64,000 nt of DNA from Nomia melanderi. Taxonomy: Eukaryota > Arthropoda > Insecta > Hymenoptera > Halictidae. Made by a program: the position numbers and the translations under genes. Position 1 is the stretch's first letter, and each line of letters begins with the position of its first letter. Positions 23,271 to 36,601 of this stretch are shown here, piece after piece. Location of the stretch: NCBI RefSeq assembly GCF_051020985.1, contig NC_135008.1:5456001-5520000 (forward strand), given 5' to 3'. Under the pieces are notes generated by a model. It was not told where the DNA came from, ran no database searches, and worked only from the letters and a program-made list of their open reading frames with translations.

Positions 23271-26200
23271 GCATAGGAATTCTGAATTAAATTTATTTTC
23301 CTTCTACGTAGCCTGCTTCATAAGACGTTGAACCATTCTAACGGAATTAAGACGATTCGTTTGGGCAAATGTAGAGGCTTGGCAGCGTAGAAATTCGAAA
23401 TTACTTTTCTTTTGAGTGTTCCGTTGGTTAAAGCTGATGAGAAAATCGAAGAGGGGCACGATTTCTTTCGCTAGAGATCGCCAAAGGCACGAGCAATCGG
23501 ATAATAATTTCAACGAGCGCGATTAATGGGCCGGCGTTCGGGATAGTCTTTCAGAAACTTTGCATTCTACGCTCTTCCATCGTGCTCGGAGTCAGTTTAC
23601 CTTCACAATATCTTATAATTAATTACAGTCTTCTGCGAAACCCTCTCTCTCTTCTTAAGTTTTAAAGTCGGAGCGTCGTTAAGCAAGATAATTACACTAT
23701 GTTTAATACCACGCGCAGTGACTGGACGTAATCTGCGTGCAAGACGCCTGATAGATGAGAGGAAGTTCTGGTTATTGTCTTCGATTTGTTTCAGCCGTTC
23801 GTTTAGCCTCCATGAAAATTTCCTCGAGTGCGATTAACATCGGATCTTCTAAATTTACCAAGCTCGATAATATTTTCCGGTGGAATGCTGCACTCTTTAA
23901 ACATATTCTTCTTAGAATTAATTATTCATTTCTCGCCTGGCGGAATTATATCACTTCGGTTTTTCCGAGGATATAAATATACCGTCACCGGATTTAACAC
24001 AGACATTGTTATTCCTGGCAAATCCAAATAGAACTCTCGTCCGACAAGGTTATTTCGAGTGCGACAATAATGAAACTCTTCGAACAGTTTAATGCATATC
24101 TTTAAATCATACGATTTCTATCTTCCAATACCTTTTCATACATACTTCAAAAACAATATCAACGCTCCAGAAAAAAGTTTTCGAGGGCCGGCCGTTCCAT
24201 TCTGTTTCGATCGGAAGAGGTTCCCGGGTTTATCGCAAATGGTGCATGAAAATTTCATTCGCGACCTGAAACGGAAGTGTGATTGACGCGGGCACACGCG
24301 AGCCGGCGTTACAGCCGGCAATATTTACGATGTAATGTTAATTGGATTTACGTCGCGCCCGTTTCTTTCGTTCCTCTTTCGGTATCGCCAGTAAAAAGTT
24401 GTCACGCGCAATTCTACGCGCGAGGTTGAGCGGTAAAACGAATCGAATCGGCCGGTCGCGCGCGATGGCTCTTTCTTGTTCGGTATTTTTTCCGCGTCCC
24501 CGTCGTTGTTGCGACGCGAGCGTCTCGGGGCGATCGAAAACGCGTTACTTTCCAGCTGGAAATTGGATATTAAAGCAGTGAAACTTGGCTCATACCGCGG
24601 CACGCTTAAATTGTCTGAGTGGCGCATGTTGCAGCGCTCAAACTTCCCTCCCGGTTGTTCGCGACGTAAGAAGCCGGGCCTTGACATATGCAGTTAGAAA
24701 CTAATATTCGGTATCTGATCCTTTATCTCCCCTCTGACCCCGTCCCACTCACCCTTGTCCCCGGTGTTCCCGTCTCTAATTACTGTTCCCACAAATCCCG
24801 GCCGAGATACACCTAATATTCTGGCACGGTAAAACCAGACAGTTATATTAAGTGAAATTAATGTCGATGGTATTCGCCGAACACGCCGTGCACAATGTGC
24901 GATAACGATAGCGCGAATTTATTATTCTTACAAATTACAATGCCGAGCGGAGGATAGCCGAAGGTGGCGGGTGTGTAAGAATAATAGGCCGGCGAAAGAA
25001 GAGATGGGCAAACAAGGTTTGAATATAATGTGGTCCAAAGGACGCGCCGCAACGCAAAGTGCATTCTTCTTTATTAAATTCTACTCGCGGGAACGGGGAA
25101 AGGAATAATGAATGCAGGTAATCAAGAAATATTTATTCGATGATGCCCTGCGGCGAGCGGAGAACCAACGAACACGGAAATTTGTTGAAAAACTCGGCAG
25201 AGGGAACGTGTTTTTGAAAATAAATTCGGATGAATGTATTCGGGAGTGGCGAGAACTGGGAATTAAATGCGAATAAAAGATGAGATTTTAGTAATGCTGT
25301 TCCGACTGCATCCGGAGCATTTGTTCCTGGGATCTAATGAAATCGTAAGGAGAAATTAACCTAGTGTTAATTGGACAGTTTTACGATCGATCAAAGCTAT
25401 AGAGAAAAACACAGCGAAAATCTATTCTTGCCAGTCACGCTGCCATTCCCCTGTGAGACGCATAATAGGCGGAACGTTACAAGAATGGTGGAAAGGCAGG
25501 GAATAAGGCTGATTTTTCAACAAGGACTCCGTATCGGTATAACACGCGACCATTCGTGCGTCGTTTTTCTTAACGGCGCCGCTTTTACGCGCGGAAAGTA
25601 AGGCGGATACCTGGCCAGAAATGGAACGACCGCAGAAGCATCGCGTACCGTAGAAAATTCTACCGAATGTTGGATTCCGCCAATTTCCAATATCATTGAT
25701 CTCATCTATAAACCCGTACATTTTCTTCGCGCGTTACCGTAGCATACTTCCCCGTTACTGCGGCCGGGTTTCATCCGAATACATTACTTCCGTCGGAGAT
25801 TATCCGTCGCCGCCTGCGACGCCGTCTTTCGCGCGGATCTACAACGCGTCCCGCCGTCTGAAATAAAAGTCACGGGCCCGAGATTTTCCTGTCCGGGGTC
25901 GCGCTCCGTCTATAATTGCTTTTCCCGAGACCCATCTCGCGTTTTCAAAGGTCTCCTCCGATTAGAAAGTAATGGTACTCGGCACCGTGTCGGGTTATTT
26001 CCGTGAAACGGCCAGCAAAAACGATAATTGGGAGCGTGAAGAGCGAAAGAAGCATTGATTTCTGTTTGGGAATAAACAGCCCGACGATAAAAGAGCGCTC
26101 GATTCAGTACATTCGATGCCACTGTCGCCGGGTCACAGATTCATGCGACACGAGCATAAGGAGGTCAGCGAAGCGTGATTATAGGAAGGGCGCACTATTT

Positions 26201-26888
26201 GTAATTCCCTTGAACCGCTCGCCGATAAATCCTCGAAGATGCTCGAACGGATACCGCAGACGCTTGCCAAATTTCTTCGGACTCGAAATGGAATGGAACG
26301 ATTTGTTCCGAGTCCGTCGCGATCGGATCGTCGCCGAGATTTTCGCTTTCGGCATTCCTCGGACCGTGGGCTCGGGAAGTTCGGCCGGCTGGACGTGCAC
26401 GGTCGGTCGGCAACCGAATGTTACGCCGAGTGGAAAGTTTCAATAAGATTCTAAGCGGCGCTGCGTAAAGTAGCCGAGCCTCTCCGCGAAGATGGCGGCG
26501 AACGCGGGGGTTGCCTGTTCGCGCGGAAACTTACACGATCGCCGAATCGAATTTCCGATCGTCTATCCCGCAATGTCGACGGTCGCCGTACCGACGGCGT
26601 GATCCGACCTACCGACGTCACTGGCTGTCACCTTGCCTCCCGACACCTCTATTCAACCGGGTGCCGACCCTCTCTAACCATCCCTCAGATTTATAGGGTT
26701 CTCTTATCCCCTTGTGTATCGATACACTCGCTCCGCTAAAAATGGAGCTGCGAGATGCCGGGATCATCCCTCTCTGCGAGAACAAAATGAAACCTCGGGA
26801 AGGAGCCTGTCGATTGGATTATGAAAATGTGGGCGTCAGGATCAAATCTGTTTATTCGAGAGCATCGTTCCCTTCGATCGAACGGCAA
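23271..26888. other. Gene-free stretch
   Basis: AT-richer DNA at 23570-24180, then CpG-rich DNA to 26700. A sequence matching the YY1/Pho-type motif AAGATGGCGGC lies at 26489-26499. The short frame starting at its ATG closes after 36 codons. Nothing else is supported. Confidence 0.55.
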
Positions 26889-27115
26889 CCCTTCGCACCC
26901 CGCAGTTTTTCACTGGAAATGTTCAACATTTTCCGATGAGACGACGTCCTTTGAAACTAAATAATCAGGGAACGTATGTGAATTAAAGGACAAAGCTATT
27001 TTATTTTAATATGTATATTGCATTATACATAGCTTAATATTTTATATAAGACTTATATAATTTTACTATGTCAAGTCGAATGCTGTAGCGATAGTCGCTT
27101 CTCGAGCGTAAAGGG
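26889..27115 (+). mobile_element. TTAA-type miniature element (family 1), diverged copy
   Basis: A 227-base AT-rich element with degenerate terminal inverted repeats: left CCCTTCGCACC, right CGAGCGTAAAGGG. The flanking bases are GCAA and TTGA, plausible decay products of a TTAA duplication. Its left subterminal part (CACTGGAAATGTTCAACATTTTCCGATG region, 26921-26938) matches the element at 60928-61156 in the same orientation, including the AAATGTT/AACATTT hairpin. It encodes nothing. The TTAA target and CCC terminus are typical of piggyBac-type transposons, but no transposase is present, so the superfamily is inferred. Confidence 0.65.
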
Positions 27116-27119
27116 TTGA

Positions 27120-30100
27120 TCCTTCGAATAGATTTTAAGGCGACGCTTTATGAACCTTCGCTTAACGGAACGATTTAAGTCTTTTAACCTTTTACGCTTT
27201 CTAAATTCGTCCATCGTCCGAAGTTTATTCCCTTCAGAAGTTTGAGTTGGTATAGGAGCTCGGGCATGCACACAATCTAGGCTCTTTAATGAAGACAAAG
27301 TGAGGAAACTAATGGAGACAGGCGAGGTGTGGCGCCTAAATACCGGAGCTTACACTTCGGACAATATTGATTTATAATTGGCACCGCAACTTCTCTAATT
27401 TTTCAACTTCTCCATATACAATACGCAATCTATAAACACCATAGACATTCGAAATAATACAATAACCCTTCAACAAAGAGAACCATCGATCTTCCCAACC
27501 CTACTTTCCTAATCTGTCGAAGCAACTGGTGCGTTCAGGTAGCAGAGATAAGAGGATCCAGCTGCAGACCCTTTCAGAGACCACACAAACTTCTCAGCGT
27601 GCACACGCAGAAGGATGCACAGCGCATTTAAAAGTAGCGGCGTGAGCTGTTTCTAATGTACGCAGGTATCACGGAGATCCTCGTTCCCCGACGTCTTCTT
27701 AGCTTCTCGCCGTCTCTCGCCGTTCGCAGCCTGCCCCGTTATAATTGGCCTAAATCCAACGAACACAGGTCTCGCATACCCCGTTCCTGTTGCGCTCGAC
27801 GGCGGAATCGAATCTTTATTAAATCCGACGGGCCCGGAACGTGTCCCGGGCCGCCTCCTGGCCGGATCTGAATAAAGCTATTACCATATCGCGTACGCGC
27901 GCCGGATGATCGAGTGCGAGAGTAGTTTCCTGGGTAGCGTATACCCGGCGGCGCGGGATTTCAGTGGGCACGGTTAGCGAAAAGCTGCGTGATAGACGGC
28001 GCGACGGTTGTTTATCAATGTTACTCGATATTGGGCCCCGTGTTTTCCCGTTTCCGCCGCGAACGATGACGCATGCGGTAATATACCGCGCCGCGGAGAA
28101 TTATTGCGGCGGCGCGCCGGGCTGCGTCTAATTCCGCCGCGGAAACACGATCCGTCCCCCGCGGACACTGCAGCGTCGGACCCTGAAAGGATTGAAAGGT
28201 GAAGCCAATCTCGCGATCCACGAGTAGGCGAAAGAGACTATTGCGAAACTGTCTTTTGTGCGCGCGGCACTTTCGCGTACGTCCGTGGATGGCGTGAAAG
28301 GATCGACTCCCCTGGATTCGAGCCGAACTTCCTTTCGGTTCGCTAGACCCAGCGCGAAGGGGTCGAAACGCTTTGCCCCATTATTTGCTCGGTCTCTAAT
28401 TATTTGCTCGGTCCCTTTGTCTTTCTTACATTACATTTGTTTTGCTCGCTCGCGCGCTGCTCACTCTTGCGCTCTCTTGAAGGATTTTCAATCCGAACGA
28501 GAGGGTATTGTGTCTTTAATCGTTTATATTCTCGGGATACAGAGGAGGTCGATTGTTATTTTTGTAATTGCTTGCGACGCCGGAGATTCGATTGCGAGAT
28601 GAAGTTTATTAGAACTATCACAGTTTCGAAAGTAATTTGCTGCGCGGCGGAGGTCCCTTTGTCGGATTTAAAGGACCGATCCTTTTTGTCTTTGTTAGAT
28701 TTAACGATCAGTTACGATCAAAGGACTCGGTCAGTCGATGTTCCATTGCCTTTGATGGAACTGCGAGATACTTTGCGTCGACGAGCCATTGTTGCGCTTC
28801 TTCCGAGCAGAAAGTACGACGTGTCAAAGAACACTTCGAAAGTATGGTATCCCTATCACGAAACTTCTCTGGCGCCGAAACTTCGCGCGGAACTTTTGCT
28901 CGAACTTTAACAAGACAGTGAATGAACCGCGCAGAATAGAAAATACGGTGTACATCATTTATTAACGTCGTCGCGTTACAATCTATCGATCTTCGTTTCC
29001 CCGACGACTTCCCGGAAACTCGAATACTTCGGCCGGCGATATTGAAAACTCAAGCATCAAAAATTTACGAAAATAAGAGCATCACGCGGACGTCACTTTC
29101 CAGAACGGAAAAATGAAGCAGCGCGAAGAAAACCCTGACGTTGCCCTTTCGACGAAATTCCGTTCGCAAAGGGTTGAAGTTCGGGTCAGCTGAGTTTCGC
29201 CGCGTTTCATTTCGCTAATTGAAAATTCCCATGCGTTTTTCTTCCCCTCGGAAAGTAGCGTATATTCTCGTCGCGGGAAAATTGAAGCCACCCGAATCGT
29301 AGCCGCCGGCTTCTTCCAACGTCGAGTTTTTATTACGTTCCCGCGAGTAGCTGATCCAAGATGCCCAAAGATTTCGTTTCAGTTTGAATCCGTCGGTGTT
29401 CGCCAAGGAAGCGACGCATCACCGGCTTTATTTCGACCTTTGTTCCAACCCTTTTAGGGATACGAGGCGCGCCAGCCGGTAACCGAGGCCATTTCTGCGG
29501 TTCCAACGACGCCGGCAGGCTAAAAGTTGGTCCGGCGAGCGTATCGCGAACTTTGCGTCCCACGGTTCAAGTACGCGCGGAGTTTAATAAGTATACGACG
29601 GAATCCCCGCGCGAGCATTACTCGCGCATTTTTCGCCGGTCCGTAGAATTCTGTTCCGTCGGCAGTTCCCCCGGGAAAATCCTCGAATATTACTTAGCGC
29701 GAGGGGGATCGAGAGGGTTACCTCGCGTCTAGCTCGGCCGTCGTTCAGGAATCCTGTAATCCCGTGGACTCTAAGTCGCCGCGCGATATTCCGAGGCAAA
29801 TGGAAAATTTCTTGGCCACCGAACGCCGCTCCATACGAAACAGATTCGTTCGCGATGCGTAGACGATTCTTCCCGCGGCGGACCGTTCCGCAAATTAAAC
29901 ACGCTACGACACGCGAATGGGGCTTCCCGGGGAATTAATTTATCGCCGGCCACCTCGTAATCCGAGATTTCTTGGGCACCGCGCGCGGAACATAAGCGCG
30001 GGATCCCGGGGCTTCGTTGGCCGTCGTGGAAATGTTTTTCAGGATCACCGGGATAAGTCCCAAGATTGGATAGAAGATGAAAGAAAGCCTCTTTCGGCGG

Positions 30101-30354
30101 GAATACGTAACGCGCGTGTGCTCTCGGATGGAGTCGGCTTCCGCTTAAGAGGGTTGTCTGACGTGATATATAAAAATTCTCGATTTTTTGGGTTCAGGAG
30201 GTTTCTCTCGTAGCGCGCGTCGAAAAAATTTCCTGTAAGTCTCGAGTCGTGTGACGTGCATGGGTTTGAAGCGCGGCGCGGCTCGTCAAAGACTCGCGTC
30301 GGTATCATTAATTCTGCACCTTGCGGCATCGCACACAGCTGTCATTAAAAAACG
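27120..30354. other. Gene-free stretch
   Basis: CpG-rich DNA, very dense at 27880-28180 and 29560-30100. A GC-rich hairpin (eight-base arms CGCGCCGC and GCGGCGCG) sits at about 28086-28113. An open plus-strand frame at 28404-28910 (168 codons) has no recognisable domain and overlaps another frame. Confidence 0.55.
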
Positions 30355-30364
30355 TATGTATATC

Positions 30365-30416
<52 letters not shown>

Positions 30417-30430
30417 TATGTATATATATA
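30355..30430. repeat. (AT)n microsatellite
   Basis: About 76 bases of alternating TA, with ATACAT-type interruptions near both ends that are roughly mirror-placed. It gives Ile-Tyr repeat frames on both strands, which are artefacts. Confidence 0.95.
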
Positions 30431-33023
30431 AGCCGCGAAAGTAATTTTTTATTTCGGATCATCTCGTTGCGAGCTGCACAAGGAAATCCTTGGCAAACGT
30501 CGAGCAGGTTTCTCATCCTTCCTGTCTTACTCGGGTAGAAATACTGCTCCAATTTTATGAACATCTTCTTTGCGATATAAGAAAACATTTATCAAAGAGG
30601 GATGATTTCTTGACCTCCGGGATAACCGGTGCAAAGGGTCGCGGCGCTCGCGTTCTCGCGACAACCTGAATTCGAACGGGACGAAGAGCAGCGACGGCGA
30701 CGGGTGCGCGCGTTTAACGAGCGCGTATTTACCAGCGTTCCCTTTCACTCGGCCGGTTTCTAAGCAGTTCGACATCGCGCCGGTGTCCGTGACTCATCCC
30801 AGGCTTCCCTCGCGCTCGGCCCCTTTTCAGCGAGCGCGGAATCGTATAATTTATAATGCAAGCGGGAGCCGCGCCCGAGTCCGGGGGAGAGAAAAAAAAA
30901 CATTGAAAATTAAATAGGCGAGCGCGAGGAGAGCAATCGCGGTGTACGGCCCGCGTCGAATTTTCTCGGCAGCCGTCGGGATTGCTCGCGTTACACGGGC
31001 CCGTGGTCCAAGGAAAGCTTGGGGAGCGTAAGCTCGTAAACCGAATCTTAAACGCGGCTGGCTGGCGGCAGCGAGCCGAGCAACGCCGCTCGGCGAATCA
31101 CGTGCACGAAGAAAAAGAGCAGCCGGCCGGAGAGAGGCCGCTTTCTTCCCTGTGTTCCGCAGTCCGGGCGCGTGCTCGTTTTATCCTGCTTACAGAGATT
31201 AATTGGAAGGACAGGTTCAAAAGGTTAAAGAACACACGGCGTGTATGCCCGGCCGGCGAAATAAAGAAAATCAAGGGACACAGAGATGAGAAAGGACAAG
31301 GGGCTCGCGGTGACGGGAAGAGACGACGCGGCGAGAACGAGACGACGCAGAAAGAGAGAAAACCGTTTCGAACGGACCACTGAACGAGAGCGTCATTAGA
31401 CGTCCGCGGATAAAGCGGAAAAGCCTGGGGAACCGGAGACGACCGAGAATCCCGAGAAAAAGGAGCAAACGCGACACCGGCCAGCTTCGGAGGAATAAAG
31501 GGGCGGAGGCGGAGGCCGAACTGCCGCGAATTGTCGGTTTTTCGATTTGTCGTTCGTTTCGAGCGTGACTCGTTAGAGTGGTCATCTGTTTACATTGGAT
31601 TAGAACTCGCTGTTCGGAAAGCTGCCCCCGGATGGTAAACAATATCGCAAAATATCGCGGTTCCGATATTTCCAGATAATTGCTAACAGGAGGGATCATC
31701 TTCTTCGCTCGCGACGTGGCACGATTAATTAGCCGCCTTTAAGCTACCTTTACCTGCTTCCTGTCGTTTTGCCGCGGTACTCTTTATGGTCCGGAATTTT
31801 TCTGCTACTTTTACCTTCGCAGCGTGAATCGCGGTTCAATGGGATTCTCGGTGAACTTTTGCTCGATGAAGTTCGGCCAGAACGATCGGCGTCAAGTTCG
31901 CTGCGACTTCGGCCGAGAACTTCGCTAATTGTTTTTACCTCGAGCACAATGGCGAGGGATCGAGCAGTTCGATTGTTCGGACAGATCGGTCTCTAATAAG
32001 TCCCCACGAAATAGTCTCTGGATTCAGTTTCCGGTGCCACGAGCGCCACAATTGGTCCCTGTTATTATCGGAAGATCAAGCACAGGTAACGGCCGCCAAT
32101 TCTCCGAACGCGAAGCTTGCGGGAGAAGACTTTACGGGTCAGAGACCGTTAGATATAAGAAGAGCGAAGTTGCGACTTCATATCTGTGCAACCGTTCGTT
32201 GCGATTTAAAAGAATGGAGGAACGCAAGAAAATCTGAGAGACCTGTAAATCGAAGTTAATAGTCGCGGGACTTTGCAGCGATCCGACAAAGGTATCGATT
32301 GTTTTGCTCAGGAGCTTAATTAAGGAAGCGGGAGTCGAAGCGATAAGGGTAACGCAACGTCGTTACGCTTAATCGCGTGCCGCGTCGACGCCGAAGAACT
32401 CACGGAATCGTATCAATTTTACCGAAGTTGAAAGGGTTTCAATTTTTCCTTTTCTCCCCGCCCCTCGGGATCGACGGACGACGGATAAGTCACGGTGAAA
32501 TTGGAATATTTATCGGAAACGTTGTAATTCCTGAAAGTCAGAGGAACGACTGCGTTTCATGGCGGTGCATTAATAAACCGGCGCGATATATTATCGACTA
32601 TTACTTGCCCGGACTGTTTGATGCAATTTCTGTCAGGGAACGGTACACTAATTGCGTGGAATTATCCGAGAAACGGGCACTCATTCACGAATTCAGAGAA
32701 TAATTCACGAATCAGAGACTATTTCGGTGGCAACTGCAATCATGGTTCGACGTTTACCCGCAACTCAGGATCAATTGAACTCCTTTAAATGCGACAAACG
32801 CGACCATTTCCAAATTCTCGTGCCAGTTTTCGCCATATAGGTCGTGTTAATCTCGTCGGGGCGAATCCAATCCGAATCCACCGTCAGTTACATTAAAAAT
32901 TATAGATAGGTAACTCGATAATGTCGCATTACGTTTGAATATCTTTCTATTGAATTCTACTTCAATCTACTACCGAATGTCCAAACTTCCGCGTCAACCT
33001 GTCTTGACGGTCAAAATTCTTAC
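30431..33023. other. Gene-free stretch
   Basis: CpG-rich to about 31500, then mixed. A purine-rich segment lies at 31260-31370. A short duplication (ATTCACGAAT-CAGAGA) occurs at about 32685-32718. There is no recognisable gene. Confidence 0.55.
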
Positions 33024-33053
33024 GGGTCTTGTCACATCCAACGGACAAGACCC
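33024..33053. other. Perfect 10-bp stem, 10-base loop inverted repeat
   Basis: Arm GGGTCTTGTC at 33024-33033 and its exact complement GACAAGACCC at 33044-33053 enclose a ten-base loop. A second small palindrome, TTGAC-G-GTCAA, lies just upstream at 33004-33014. No T run follows, so it is not a bacterial-type terminator, and the stem is too short for a typical microRNA precursor. Confidence 0.6.
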
Positions 33054-34752
33054 AAATAGACATTCGCGGCCGATAGAATCGTTAAGGCCTGTCGATTCAA
33101 GGCATCGCTCGGCAATGACACGTGACGCGGTACGAAACACCGCACGGGGCTTCATCCACGGACAGGTCTGATCTATACGACGGGATCGATGGTCCAACCG
33201 TCGGTCCCCGGGAATCGGGATTGATGGAAAAGCCCTCTAGTGGGAAGCGCGGTGGGTACGGCCGCAAATTCATCATCATTACACACAGTCACCATTACCG
33301 TGTCGGAGTCGAGGATTGGGGAAGACAGGCGCACGGCTACGTCGAGTATTAGCGAACCGATCCATTTGAAGGGATCGATGATTACGCGTGGAATTTGCGG
33401 CCGGCGGAGGCGGCGGCGGCGGGCCGAAGGACGGGAGGGAAGGAAGGGTTCTATTGCGATGATGACGGTAACACTACGGTGGCTAATACGGGTGATGCGG
33501 CCGCGTACAAAGCATTTGTTAGAATGCAAGATCCGTCTTCCTATGTTCCTGTGCTTCGAGGTGCGAGCTCACCGCGGTAATTGCCCCCAACACCAAGAGA
33601 ACCTCGTCTAGGTTGCGGTGAGAGTCTTCCAATCGAGGCCACGGCGCACCTGTACAGCCGGATGCTAATCGAATTCCGTCTGCCAATCCCAGAGGGCACG
33701 AGGGCGCACTCCGGAAGAGCTCGTCCTCGCCGCTCCTCGTCTCGCCCCGCGTCGTCCCCGTGCCTGCAATCCCGAAATATTTCGTGTCCGAATATTTTTC
33801 GACGGTCGTCCGGTTGTTCGCGGCGCGGCGGCCATCGCGGTACGCGAGCCGTACGACCGCGCGCAATTTATAACAGCGCCGTTTGAATTTAGCGGCGCGC
33901 GGCGGGTCGGGCGTAGAATTTTAAACGACCCGCGACGCGACGCGCTGACAGTCCCTACAATGTGTCACGTACCGCGCGATTTGTCGTCGCTCGGCCGTAC
34001 AAGATAATCGATACGCGCGGAACGGCGGAGATCCTTTCGGAAGAAATTATTCAGCGAGGAATAAACGAGGAATCACGAAGGATGCCAGTTGTTATGAAGC
34101 GTCGGAGTATTCAAGAGTATTCGCAAGAGGCTCGAGTTCCCCACGGTTCCAAGTTTGGCAGGTGAAAAGCGCTAAGGTAAGATTCTATCGACTCTCGAGC
34201 GCTGGGGACTGCAGTATAATAGAGCTCGTTATTAAGCGCAACGCGATAAGACCGCGACACTCGAAAATCTATCCATCCATTCGTCGCGTTGGCAAACTTT
34301 CACGGCGTCAATGTCAATTCTACGACTTACAAATTGTCCCCGGGAGCGAACTTCATATCCCCGAGTATTCCGGCGAGTTAGAATTTCCTCGCCCACGGCG
34401 CGAATCCTGCAGATATCTCGGCCCGCGACTCCGCGGGAATACTCGAAACGAAATCCACACCTTTCCTTCTCTTCGTTCTATCTATTTCTCCGGTTCCCCG
34501 CGTCCCCGGCATTCTACTTAGACCGATCGATACCCTATCGCTCCGGCACACCGTACGTATTTAAGCGCTGCCGCGAGCAAGTTTCACGAGCGATCGACTC
34601 TCTGAAGGCTCGATATGCTCGGTGATCTCGAATCGCTCGGTCTTTGACTCTTCCCCGTCTGCCGAGCCTGGGCGCTTTGTGTTACTTTCGCCCGGTTCTT
34701 CCAGGCCCTCTTTTGCCACGGGTCACGAAAATAGGCTTACCCGCGCACCTCC

Positions 34753-34768
34753 CCTCTCTCTCTCTCTC
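34753..34768. repeat. Short (CT)n microsatellite
   Basis: Eight CT units in a row. It is minor. Confidence 0.85.
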
Positions 34769-35237
34769 GCGCCGACTCCTCGTACGCTCCACGCCCCCTA
34801 CTCTTTTCTTCCCAACGATAGGGGAACGCGTTGATAACCCTTTGACCGTTTCGATTCACGCCTATCCGGGATATCCCTCCGTTTCCGACGGGGACAAGCG
34901 AACGATTGTGTCGGCTGAATACGATTTCGTGAGGCCGCTTTAAATTTCTGCTCCAACCGCGACCTCCGACGCCCCTATTCACCTGGCTATGTACACGGCC
35001 CACCGTGAAAGAGAGTCGGCGAGTTCACGGTTAATGACGAAGAAAACCTTTGCAATATTTGGATGGATATTGTACTCAGCTTCGAGAGGAGCTCGGCGCT
35101 CGGCGCTCTCCACGGGCTCGCATAATGTAGGGCAGCGCACTCCTTCAGCCGGTAGTCTGTTGGTTTACAGTCGGTAGACAAGATGTAGCCAACTCTGCTA
35201 AGCTAGCACCCCGAGGACCGACGCTATCATTGAGCCG

Positions 35238-35253
35238 AGACCCGGCCGGGTCT
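35238..35253. other. Perfect 16-bp palindrome
   Basis: AGACCCGGCCGGGTCT is fully self-complementary. It could be a dimeric binding site or simply chance in GC-rich DNA. No second copy is seen in the window. Confidence 0.5.
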
Positions 35254-36572
35254 TAGGCCAGTCCCGCTATCTCATTTCGGGGACGCTGATCTTTAAAGTG
35301 TCACTAATTCGGGTTGGAACGATTCTCGCGGCTTTGGACTAGATTTCAGAGCTTCTCGTCTCGTATTTTTCGAGAGGATCGTCCTTAGGCGTCGAGGATG
35401 ATCCTTGCGGTTGATAAAAAACCTGACGAGTTCGTCGAGAGTGTTTTTGTTCCTTGATGGGGTTAATGGAAGAGGGAACTGAGTCGATTGTTATTTAACA
35501 GAGTGCGCGGGTGGCGCTTTATTCATCCGCTTGTTACTGGCGGATCGATCGACGCGAACAGGAGACGAGCCTGCTCGGAACATCTGGACCCTAATGTTTC
35601 CCATTCACGCGTCGGACGAAAACAGAAAACGAACGGAAAGCTAATGAGGATACATTTTTATATTCCTCGTAAATTGGAAAAGTTTCTCGCTTCGGAATGG
35701 GAAAACCGTGCACAGACGCTTTGTGATAGCGAACGGCACCGTGAATAACGGTGTCAGTTGTAGCTGGGTATTATGAAACTTGTGATCGATCGCCGCTGTT
35801 AATAAAAGTATTGGATAATCGAACTGGTGATGGGAAGACAGAAAGCGGAGTGAAACGAATGAGAGGGAATATTTCGAGAGCAAAAATTTCAGCCGAGGGC
35901 ATGCTTATCACTCGAAGCGATATGCCGCGAAACTTCTTCTTCGGACGAGTATGGACAATAAACTGCGAACTTTCTTTATTAAAAGTCACAGCGTCGATTC
36001 CTTTCCTATCCGTTTCACGGTATTCGATATCAAGATCCCGTTGTACGCTTTACATACGTCACACTTAAACAATAGTCACTTTCCCTCGGTCGTTTAATCT
36101 TCGCGCCTCCACGGCGCAACTACGATATTAATGTTAACAGCGTAACGGCCACTGAACGCGACATCTCGCGAAGGAACGGCGCGCGAGCAATTAAAAACAG
36201 AAAATCGCGCTTCCAGTAAGATATTTTGTTTTAAAGGACACAATGAACTCGTTAAGCGCGTACTCGGTTTTATGCATTCCGCCGCGTACGCCTCATCGTA
36301 AACACATTTTCATTCCGCCATTTTTCCGCTTTACGGCTCTTCCGCCGTGTAATTTGTTGTTTCTGTTTATTTCCCATCTCGTCTGGCAGCGACGTTTTAA
36401 TAACGATTGTTTGACCGACGTCGTTAAAAAATGTAACGTGTCGAAAACACGAGCCGCGTATTTACATTCAACGCGCGCGATGAACACTTCCACTCTCATT
36501 GTCGAGCATCGGCGTTTAATACATCGCGGTTTCATGTGTAAATAAATCAACAAGGTTTCACCGGAGAAACGG

Positions 36573-36601
36573 ACAGAGAGAAAGAGAGAGAGAGAGAGAG
36601 G
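36573..36601. repeat. (GA)n microsatellite
   Basis: AG units with one AAAG interruption for about 29 bases. Confidence 0.9.

Larger units (their letters stand above)
33054..36570. other. Gene-free stretch
   Basis: CpG-rich DNA with a GGC-rich patch at 33395-33440. Overlapping open frames occur at 33173-33886 on both strands, none recognisable. A donor-like AAG|GTAAGA lies at 34177 with no convincing exon upstream. A short (CT)n run lies at 34753-34768. Confidence 0.55.
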
